Below, one piece after another: positions 6,801 through 12,940 of a DNA stretch of 16,875 nucleotides. The notes below the pieces were generated by a model. That model saw only the letters and a list, made by a program, of their open reading frames with translations. It did not search any database and had not been told where the DNA came from. A program made the position numbers and the translations under genes. Source of the DNA: JAQGMJ01 sp036271855 (GTDB lineage Bacteria; Pseudomonadota; Gammaproteobacteria; Burkholderiales; JAEUOS01); contig DATAZV010000487.1 in NCBI GenBank assembly GCA_036271855.1, positions 1 to 16,875 on the forward strand, written 5' to 3'. Position 1 is the stretch's first letter; every line of letters starts with the position of its first letter.

Positions 6801-8882
6801 GCGCGGGCCGAGCCGGTGCCCAACCTGGAGCCGCTGCGCGCCGAGCGCGCGCGCCTGGAGCAAAAGCACGCCGAGCTCGAAGAAGCCCTGGGCAGCCTGA
6901 ACCAGGCGATCGCCGCCTCCAGCCACGGCCTGGCCACCGCACGCGCACGTGCCACCGACCTGCGGCGCGACGAGGGGCTGGCGCAGGAAGCGGTGCGCGA
7001 GGCCGAAGCCGGGCTGGCCGCGGCGCAGGCCGCGCGCGACAGTGGCTTGGGCGCCATCGCCGGCGAGGAACTGGCGGCGCGCAGCGTGCTCGAGCAGGCG
7101 CGGGCCGGGCTGGCGGAACTGCAGGCGCGCTCCGCCGATGCCCTGGCGGCCTTGCAGCGCGAACGGGAAATTGAACTGGCCGGGCAAGAGCAGGCGCGTG
7201 CCGAATTGCCGGCGCTGCAGGCGCAACGCCACGCCATTGAACAGGAGGTCGCCGAGGCGCGCCTGGGGGCGGCGCGGGCACAGGCCGAGCTGCTGGAAAT
7301 CCAGTCGCGCCAGGAATCCGGCGAAGCCGCGCTGGTCGAACTCAGCCAGCGCCTGGGCGCCAGCGCCGCCGAAGAACTGGCCTTGCGCGCCCGCGTCGAA
7401 AGCGCCGAGGCCGAACTGGCAAGCCTGCGCACGCGTGCAACGGAGTCCGGCGCAGCTCTGCAAGAAGAGCACGAACAGCAGGAGCAGCGCGCGCAGGCCC
7501 GGCTGCAGCAGACGCAGGCGGACCTGGCGGACCTGGCGGCGCTGCAGGCGCAACAGGAAACGCTGGAACAACAGGCGGCGGACGCGCGCCTGGGAGCGGA
7601 GCAGGCCGGCGCCGAATTGCTGGCGGCGCAGCAGGTCGGCGCCGCCGCGGCACAGAGCCTGGAAGGCGAGCAGGCGGCGCATGCAAGGCTGCAGCAGGAA
7701 GTCGAAACGGCGCGTGCCGCCGCCGCCGGCATGCTGGAACGCCTGAATCACCAAACCGCCGCCCAGGCCGCCCATCAGGCGGAGCTGGATGCCCTGCGCA
7801 CGCAAGAGGCGCAGTTGCAAGGGCAGCTCGACGAAGCGCGGGCGCACAACGCCGACCTGCGTGCGCAAGAGGCGCAACTGGCTGCCGAATCGGCGGCGGC
7901 GGAACCGCTGGGCTTCCTGGCTGCCGAGCCGGCGCAACAGGCGCAAGCCGAGCCCCTTGATCTCACGTCGTTTCATCAGGGTCACGAGCAGGCCGCCGCC
8001 GCGCGCCTGGCCGAAGCGGCGTTGCGCGCCGACGCCGAGCGCAGTGCCGCCGTGCTGGACGGCTTGCGCCTGAGCCAGGCAGCGCTCGACGAGGAGACCC
8101 AGGCGCTACGCCTGCGGCAGGAACACGCGCAGGCCGAAATGCGGGAGCAGGCGGCCCGCCAGACGGCGGAAGACGAGCAACGCGTGTTCGATGCGCGCGC
8201 GGCACAGGAAGCGCTGGCCGAGGAGCAGGACGGCCTGCTGGAGCAGACCCGGCAGTTGCAGCACCAGCGCGACAGCGCACAGGCGGCGCTGGACGAATTG
8301 CGGGCCGGATTGGCGCAGGTGCAGGCGCGCTCGCAGCAGGCGCAGGATGAGCACGACAACGCCGAGGCGCAGCGCCACGCGGCGATCGAAAAGCTGGAGC
8401 AAAAGCAGACCGATACCGCGCAGGCGCTGGCCGAGGCCGGGCGCCTGGGCCAGCAGGCCGACGAGGCCCGGGCGGCGCACGACAGCGCGCGCGAACGCCT
8501 GCGCGGCGTACAGCAGCAGAACATGCAACTGGAGAATGAGCGCATCCGCACCCTGGCCGAAATCAAGGCGACCAAGGCGAAGATGCGCGAGGCCGAAGAG
8601 GAGGCCGCGCGCCTGGGTCTGGGCAAAGGCCCCGGCCGCAAGGCGCGCCTGGGCATGTTCGCCGCGGGCGCCGCCTTTGCGGTGACCGCCGCCGCGCTTT
8701 ACGTGGTGCCGCGCTATTGGCCGCCGCGCACGGTGCCGGCGCAGGCCGCGCCGGTGGTGGCCAAGGCTGCTGCGCCGCGGGGTGCGATGGCGGCTGCCGC
8801 GCCGCAGCCGCTGTACCAGGACGACCGTAACGCGCAGCGCGACTTGAACCTCAGTTACGAATTGCAGCCGGCCAAGCCCTAG
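3801..8882 (+). CDS. Giant tail-anchored coiled-coil protein (1693 aa)
   Basis: Residues about 15-1600 are almost entirely Ala-, Glu-, Gln-, Arg- and Leu-rich with heptad-like spacing and very few Pro, Gly or aromatic residues, apart from a less regular stretch near 220-260. No Walker motif or zinc hook is visible, so this is not an SMC or Rad50 ATPase despite likely low-complexity matches. A basic KGPGRKAR precedes one hydrophobic segment (about 1617-1636), and a 57-residue tail rich in Ala and Pro follows. By the positive-inside rule the coil is cytoplasmic and the tail periplasmic. There is no signal peptide. The motif LKQ-x-L-A-x-x-L-S recurs at residues 401, 510 and 619. ATG 3801 has no clear ribosome-binding site; TGTAAATA just upstream could be a -10 box giving a nearly leaderless mRNA. 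I recognise no named family. Function unknown; a structural or scaffold role at the inner membrane is inference. Confidence 0.85.
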   Translation: MSVENATSTTTQSRAELSEELKRQALEFSQRTMVKRSEAINLAKAHQEELRLAILAESQSRRAKEVARQRAEKALAEQQGLEEEARQAEQVLEHIRIQLSDTLNTIAVADGELDRGAASLAAGPPAEGQVAGLKGEIGQLRARRDNLVAERDALTRTIEEAEGGLDSARVRSLQLKAQASDAEGQAKAAQEKLVQARIALAQAQTDLDNLRAATAAVANQTTQARPALGLTQTMQVLAANFQPEDGAAREIAPAGEDSRRALDQADTERERALDASRKLEIAIRGRLAAEQRSQREAQALARVEAEVEKVTEARRMIADELKREVDQHRELELQLDAARTQRVELDAQQRSAAARQSHAQREAEAATRQMQAAEEESAKMLAASTHGQEQLNARRRESEQLKQNLASALSLVGSYTEDLKRESAAIAGIERELAQTRARRAEAERSLAPENTAAEQALRGATDARRRREEELAAANAAAANAGQALQKQREIVSRADTELAAQSARAERLKQELAETLSRAAALETDLKSEKVALRTGESELTRVRTEAAALERALIAQRTQASQFESSISAERRVHEAHRAAAAGATQAATAELAQLRTLEQQTGNELVQQRRRAEQYKQDLAELLSHVTSLGADVKRESDAAAAAQADLDRARARRAELEQTMAAERARAEAAAREAEAARNDGLAALRAKEEHENALAATKRAITELQSRRELIEAARKQREAQLSAVAGRIAELVVQTREQAEAHAAESARLEALRRQRQEAEEQAALERSTQARLAAETQEARAGRLGMEAEMAAERTQQAELQTQRDAVRAQFAELRAECSHEEVTLRDAHTALRSLRDSARRQREILQEARAERLQSENLASAERLRHAGVLAASAELRAALSEEQAVLTPLAEELRQARAHRDQWRERLLAAQAAAQAALEHWQGEQQSAEKLERAAEREREAREHHDTLLQLSRSERVALESDLRDARLAYAAQRAQLAEARAQMAHVVAQARAEPVPNLEPLRAERARLEQKHAELEEALGSLNQAIAASSHGLATARARATDLRRDEGLAQEAVREAEAGLAAAQAARDSGLGAIAGEELAARSVLEQARAGLAELQARSADALAALQREREIELAGQEQARAELPALQAQRHAIEQEVAEARLGAARAQAELLEIQSRQESGEAALVELSQRLGASAAEELALRARVESAEAELASLRTRATESGAALQEEHEQQEQRAQARLQQTQADLADLAALQAQQETLEQQAADARLGAEQAGAELLAAQQVGAAAAQSLEGEQAAHARLQQEVETARAAAAGMLERLNHQTAAQAAHQAELDALRTQEAQLQGQLDEARAHNADLRAQEAQLAAESAAAEPLGFLAAEPAQQAQAEPLDLTSFHQGHEQAAAARLAEAALRADAERSAAVLDGLRLSQAALDEETQALRLRQEHAQAEMREQAARQTAEDEQRVFDARAAQEALAEEQDGLLEQTRQLQHQRDSAQAALDELRAGLAQVQARSQQAQDEHDNAEAQRHAAIEKLEQKQTDTAQALAEAGRLGQQADEARAAHDSARERLRGVQQQNMQLENERIRTLAEIKATKAKMREAEEEAARLGLGKGPGRKARLGMFAAGAAFAVTAAALYVVPRYWPPRTVPAQAAPVVAKAAAPRGAMAAAAPQPLYQDDRNAQRDLNLSYELQPAKP
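5001..5981 (+). repeat. Three coding repeats of 109 residues (327 bp)
   Basis: Within the coiled-coil gene, units starting at residues 401, 510 and 619 each open with (L/Y)KQ-x-L-A-x-x-L-S and, 18 residues on, a D-(L/V)-K-x-E motif. Spacing is exactly 109 residues both times. A related LKRE segment lies earlier, at residue 321, 98 residues before its unit-1 counterpart (419). Similarity fades toward the end of each unit. The distance is exact at the DNA level too (327 bp), pointing to old tandem duplications. Confidence 0.75.
7215..7640 (+). repeat. Second pair of 109-residue-spaced repeats
   Basis: LQAQ-x4-EQ-x-(V/A)-A-x-ARLGA followed by AELL occurs at residues 1139 and 1248 of the coiled-coil protein, again exactly 109 residues apart. 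The opening bases CTGCAGGCGCAAC are identical in both copies. Farther on, LRTQEAQL (1332) and LRAQEAQL (1353) form a shorter repeat 21 residues apart. Confidence 0.65.
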
Positions 8883-8891
8883 ACCTTGCTG

Positions 8892-8912
8892 GCCCGCGCG
8901 AACGCGCCGGGC
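8892..8912. terminator. GC-rich hairpin between convergent genes
   Basis: GCCCG at 8892-8896 pairs with CGGGC at 8908-8912, with further CGCG pairing inside. It fills the 37-bp gap between the ends of the coiled-coil gene and metF. There is no T run on either side, so it may only slow polymerase or protect 3' ends. Confidence 0.35.
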
Positions 8913-8919
8913 TACGAGC

Positions 8920-9753
8920 CTACGACAGGCCCAGGCGCTGCCAGATGGTGGTGGACAGCCCCGCCATGTTCAGAGTGTAGAAGTGCAGGCCGGGCGCGCC
9001 TTGCGACAGCATGCGGTCGCACAGGGCGGTCACAACGTCCAATCCAAAAGAACGGATCGAGGCGCGGTCGTCGCCGAAGGATTGCAGCTTCAGGCGCATC
9101 CAGCGTGGAATTTCGGCGCCGCAGGCATCCGAAAAACGCGCCAGCTGGGTGAAGCTGGCGATCGGCATCACCCCGGGGACGATGGGCACCTCGATTTTCA
9201 GCGCCTCGCATTCGTCGAGAAAGCGGAAGTAGGCGTCGGCGTTGTAAAAGTACTGGGTGATGGCGGCGTTGGCGCCGGCGTCGACCTTGCGCTTGAAGGC
9301 GAGCAGGTCGTCCTGCGGCGATTTGGCCTGCGGGTGCATCTCGGGGTAGCAGGCACACTCGATATGGAACCAGTCGCCGGTGGTGGCGCGAATATATTCG
9401 ATCAGCTCGCTGGCGTAGCGGAAGTCGCCGAACTCCAGGGTGCCGGAAGGAATGTCACCGCGCAGCGCCACCAGGTGGCGGATACCGTGGCTCTTGTACT
9501 CAGCCAGGATGGCATCGATGCTCGCGCGCGTGCTGCCGATGCAGGTGAGGTGCGGCGCGGCCTCGAAGCCGTCCTTCTGGATTTCCAGCACCGTCGACAG
9601 GGTGCCGTCCCGTGTCGAGCCGCCGGCACCGAAAGTGACGGAGAAAAAACGCGGCTTCAGCTGCTCCAGCTGGCGGCGCACCGCCAGCAGCTTTTGCGCG
9701 CCCTCGGGCGTCTTGGTGGGAAAGAATTCGAAACTGAAATCGCGGTCGGTCAT
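8920..9753 (-). CDS. metF: 5,10-methylenetetrahydrofolate reductase
   Basis: The 277-residue flavoenzyme reduces 5,10-methylene-THF to 5-methyl-THF, the methyl donor used by methionine synthase to remethylate homocysteine. Signatures are FSFEFFPTKTPEG at the N terminus (Glu9 is the catalytic acid position), VTFGAGGSTRDGT, ALRGDIP, the stretch GANAAITQYFYNADAYF and VPGVMPI, all in family order along a TIM barrel. Length fits the bacterial single-domain form (about 280-300). ATG 9753 overlaps the TGA of the preceding membrane-protein gene as ATGA and has no ribosome-binding site of its own, so translation is probably coupled. It is the last gene of the ahcY operon and should fall under the SAH riboswitch to the extent that transcripts read through the hairpins at 10132-10246. 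Confidence 0.95.
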   Translation of the reverse strand: MTDRDFSFEFFPTKTPEGAQKLLAVRRQLEQLKPRFFSVTFGAGGSTRDGTLSTVLEIQKDGFEAAPHLTCIGSTRASIDAILAEYKSHGIRHLVALRGDIPSGTLEFGDFRYASELIEYIRATTGDWFHIECACYPEMHPQAKSPQDDLLAFKRKVDAGANAAITQYFYNADAYFRFLDECEALKIEVPIVPGVMPIASFTQLARFSDACGAEIPRWMRLKLQSFGDDRASIRSFGLDVVTALCDRMLSQGAPGLHFYTLNMAGLSTTIWQRLGLS

Positions 9754-10103
9754 GATTCGGATTTTTTGTTCGGCAACAGGGAGGACATGGCCCAGGAAAA
9801 GATACTGTAGAGGATCGCCCCCAGCATGCCGTACCAGAAATCAGCCACCACAAAGCCCTTGAGCACCGAACCGACAAACCAGAACAGGATGCCGTTGATC
9901 ACCAGGATGAACAGGCCCAGGGTCAGCACGGTGATCGGCAGGGTCAGCAAGAGCAGCACAGGCCGGATCAGCGTATTGACCAGGCCCAGCACCAGCGCCG
10001 CCACCAGCGCCCCGGTGAAACCATCCACCTTGATGCCCGGCAACAGGTACGCCACCGCGATCAGGGCCATGGCGTTGAAGATCCACATCAGCAACCAGCG
10101 CAT
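9750..10103 (-). CDS. Four-helix membrane protein of the holin-like superfamily IV (PF04020 type)
   Basis: The 117-residue protein is nearly all membrane: four hydrophobic segments at about residues 2-21, 30-53, 55-79 and 86-109. The pattern is YLLPGIKVDGFTGALVAALVLG, NTLIRPVLLLLTLPITVLTLG and the segment ending INGILFWFVG (first pattern abbreviated from residues 19-40), typical of the family called phage holin family 4 or YvlD-like. Despite the name, members are widespread chromosomal proteins of unknown role. The start was set at ATG 10103 because GAGGGAG precedes it; an upstream in-frame start would add an unlikely charged leader. It sits between ahcY and metF and overlaps metF by 4 bp. 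No phage genes are nearby, so lysis function is not suggested. Confidence 0.85.
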   Translation of the reverse strand: MRWLLMWIFNAMALIAVAYLLPGIKVDGFTGALVAALVLGLVNTLIRPVLLLLTLPITVLTLGLFILVINGILFWFVGSVLKGFVVADFWYGMLGAILYSIFSWAMSSLLPNKKSES

Positions 10104-10131
10104 GCGAGACTCCCTCTGATTTTCGGTTTCA

Positions 10132-10246
10132 AGGGCTGCGCCCGAAGGCGCGCCCTCCCTCGCCTTTTCCACATCAAAATCGTCTGGCTTTGCCAGCGAT
10201 TTTGATTCTAGCTAGCCTCGAAAAAAGTAGGGGTGTACTTTTTTCG
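10132..10246 (-). promoter_or_regulatory. Three-hairpin intercistronic region between ahcY and the holin-like gene
   Basis: Three hairpins stand in 115 bp. Nearest ahcY, CGAAAAAAGTA (10219-10229) pairs perfectly with TACTTTTTTCG (10236-10246) around six bases, two bases past the ahcY stop. Next, ATCAAAATCG (10173-10182) pairs perfectly with CGATTTTGAT (10197-10206), with an inner CTGGC-TTT-GCCAG stem. Third, AGGGC/GCGCC (10132-10142) pairs with GGCGC/GCCCT (10147-10156) around a CGAA loop with one bulged T. The first has T-rich bases in its 3' arm on the minus strand and could end some transcripts. The set may lower or stabilise expression of the distal genes. Confidence 0.6.
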
Positions 10247-10248
10247 AC

Positions 10249-11670
<1,422 letters not shown>

Positions 11671-11674
11671 CTCG

Positions 11675-11708
11675 CGCCCTCCTTTCAATTCAGAAAAAGA
11701 AGTGGGCG
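11675..11708 (-). promoter_or_regulatory. Hairpin that can mask the ahcY ribosome-binding site
   Basis: On the minus strand CGCC (11708-11705) and CTTCTTT (11702-11696) can pair with AAAGGAG (11685-11679) and GGCG (11678-11675), leaving a two-base bulge and a ten-base loop, with one G-U pair. The whole Shine-Dalgarno sequence is inside the stem. It lies directly beside the riboswitch pseudoknot strand and shares one base with it, so it is a candidate expression platform. Hand-folded inference. Confidence 0.45.
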
Positions 11709-11812
11709 AGCGCAGTTGAAAATATCCGGCCGGGGAGGCCGGAAGCTTCGAGCCTGACGACGCGCCATTCACCTGAAGTGGACGGGGCCGCTGCAACGCT
11801 CCTCGAAGAGCC
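11704..11812 (-). promoter_or_regulatory. SAH riboswitch
   Basis: On the minus strand the conserved GAGGAGCG-TTGCAG (11804-11791) and CAGGCTCG (11756-11749) match the S-adenosylhomocysteine riboswitch core. Helix P1 is perfect: CTTCGAG (11808-11802) with CTCGAAG (11752-11746). The pseudoknot P4 forms between GAGCG (11801-11797) and CGCTC (11712-11708). A perfect CCGGCC/GGCCGG hairpin (11742-11726) between them fits the variable stem of this class. The class is known from beta- and gammaproteobacteria in front of ahcY operons and turns expression on when SAH binds. Confidence 0.88.
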
Positions 11813-11817
11813 GGCAT

Positions 11818-11823
11818 TTTACC
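11818..11823 (-). promoter_or_regulatory. Probable -10 box of the ahcY operon
   Basis: TAAAAT on the minus strand lies about seven bases before the 5' edge of the riboswitch, which would put the transcript start near 11811. The sequence 17 bases upstream is a poor -35 match, so an activator or another sigma factor may help. Confidence 0.4.
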
Positions 11824-11852
11824 TGATTCGGCGCTGGCTGCCTGGCGTTCCG

Positions 11853-11871
11853 GGTAGCGCCAGGCGCTACC
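11853..11871. repeat. Perfect 19-bp palindrome between divergent genes
   Basis: GGTAGCGCC-A-GGCGCTACC. It lies 30-48 bp upstream of the probable ahcY -10 box, on the side shared with the divergent CREST hydrolase gene. It could be an operator or part of a dispersed extragenic repeat; the sequence alone does not decide. Confidence 0.45.
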
Positions 11872-11966
11872 GCTAGTGGCAGCGCCTACGCCTTGCGAGG
11901 CGGCGCTTGGGCCACGGGTCGCGCCCGCGTAGTGTGGTTCGGATGCAAATTTCTGGAGCACCTGCC

Positions 11967-12743
11967 ATGAAGTTCAGCCAACGCGAGCGCATGCTCGCCA
12001 GCCTTGTTGCGCTACTGGCGCTCACCGCCTGGGCCCTGCCCCACACGCCGCAGGACGAAAGCTTTCACCAGTTTGTCGATGGGCGCGCGTGGCTGGGTAT
12101 TCCGAACGCACAAAACGTGCTGTCCAATCTGCCCATCGCGCTGGCGGGTATGGCCGGCCTCGGCTTGCTGGTGCTACGCCGGTTGAAAACTACCGGCACG
12201 GCCTTCACCGCCAATCTCATGCTGTTTTTTGCCGGCCTGATCGTTACCGCCGCCTGCTCCGCCTGGTATCACGCCGCACCCACCGGCGGTAACCTGGTGC
12301 TGGACCGCATGGGCCTGGTGCTGGCCTACGCCGGCACCTTGGGCCTCTTGGCCGCGGACAAGGTGAGCGCGCGCGCCGGCTGGTGCCTGGGCGCGCTGGC
12401 GCTCGCGGCGGGGCCGGCCTCGGTGCTGTGGTGGCAGGCCACCGGCAACGTCGCACCCTATGCAGTAGTGCAGTTCGGCGGCATGTTGCTGCTGTTGCTG
12501 GCGGCGCTGTTCTGGCGCGAGGGTAGCGGGCCGAACTGGGGATGGCTGCTGGCGCTGTATGCGGCAGCGAAATTGTGCGAGATGTATGACTACGAGATTT
12601 ATGCGTGGAGCGGGCACGTTGTGGCGGGGCACGCGCTCAAACATTTGTTGGCTGCGGGGGCGGGGCTGGCGGTGATAGCGCCGCTGATGCGATGGTCGCA
12701 GACGGCCATCAAGTCAAGGCGGAGGTGGCGTGCTGCCGTTTAG
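11967..12743 (+). CDS. CREST-superfamily membrane hydrolase, alkaline ceramidase-like
   Basis: The 258-residue multi-pass membrane protein (about seven hydrophobic segments) carries the full CREST active-site set: Ser98 and His102 in SAWYH, Asp113 eleven residues later, and His222 and His226 in GHALKH. These have the same spacing as the zinc ligands and serine of alkaline ceramidases, so it is probably a metal-dependent amide or ester hydrolase acting on a membrane lipid. Whether this organism has ceramides is unknown; the substrate could be another lipid. ATG 11967 is preferred over the longer upstream frame because GGAG lies eight bases before it. The gene is divergent from ahcY and is followed by a strong terminator. 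The C terminus is basic (KSRRRWR). Confidence 0.78.
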   Translation: MKFSQRERMLASLVALLALTAWALPHTPQDESFHQFVDGRAWLGIPNAQNVLSNLPIALAGMAGLGLLVLRRLKTTGTAFTANLMLFFAGLIVTAACSAWYHAAPTGGNLVLDRMGLVLAYAGTLGLLAADKVSARAGWCLGALALAAGPASVLWWQATGNVAPYAVVQFGGMLLLLLAALFWREGSGPNWGWLLALYAAAKLCEMYDYEIYAWSGHVVAGHALKHLLAAGAGLAVIAPLMRWSQTAIKSRRRWRAAV

Positions 12744-12754
12744 GGCCTGAAATG

Positions 12755-12785
12755 CAAACAGCCGGCTATGCCGGCTGTTTGTTTT
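12755..12785 (+). terminator. Intrinsic terminator after the CREST hydrolase gene
   Basis: A 12-bp perfect stem, CAAACAGCCGGC (12755-12766) with GCCGGCTGTTTG (12770-12781), has a three-base TAT loop and is followed by TTTT. It starts 11 bp after the stop codon. Confidence 0.9.
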
Positions 12786-12801
12786 AGCGCATGACGCCGG
12801 A

Positions 12802-12846
12802 TTACAAACCAGCAGCAGCCCGCAGCGCAGCAGCCTTGTCAGTCTT
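12802..12846 (-). pseudogene. Duplicate 3' end of metK (14 codons plus stop)
   Basis: Read on the minus strand this segment encodes KTDKAAALRAAAGL and a stop, identical to the last 14 residues of the real MetK, whose copy is 139 bp away at 12941-12985. The DNA differs at nine of 45 positions, and every change is synonymous, including stop TAA for TGA. In-frame TAA lies directly before the Lys codon, so nothing longer is encoded. Only-synonymous divergence means both copies evolved as coding ends of working metK genes before one was stranded. Confidence 0.85.
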
Positions 12847-12919
12847 TTAGCTCCGGCCGTCGCTACGCAACTTAACTTCGCTTCGCGAAGTTAGCCTACG
12901 CTGAAAAACGGAAAAGACT
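12841..12919. repeat. Inverted-repeat segment between the two metK ends
   Basis: AGTCTTTT (12841-12848) and AAAAGACT (12912-12919) form an outer 8-bp inverted repeat. Inside lies a perfect hairpin TAACTTCGC-TTC-GCGAAGTTA (12873-12893), flanked by CTACGC-type words on both sides. Part of the outer left arm is also the start of the duplicated metK end. It could be a small non-coding repeat element or simply the old downstream region of the imported metK. Confidence 0.4.
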
Positions 12920-12940
12920 CGGCTACGCCTCGCCCGGCCT

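Noticed and set aside
4677..7985. Very long minus-strand open frame of 1102 codons
   Set aside because: It is a shadow of the coiled-coil gene: GC-rich repetitive codons keep the opposite frame free of stops. Its product has no sensible domain and the plus-strand product has a clear heptad pattern and membrane anchor.
3801..8882. Coiled-coil protein as an SMC, Rad50 or chromosome-segregation ATPase
   Set aside because: No Walker A, Walker B or signature motif is visible, and the protein ends with a membrane segment. Similarity to such proteins would be due to low-complexity coil.
9750..10103. Holin-like gene as a sign of a prophage
   Set aside because: No other phage genes are present, and the family is common on chromosomes. 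The ATGA overlap with metF shows a housekeeping operon.
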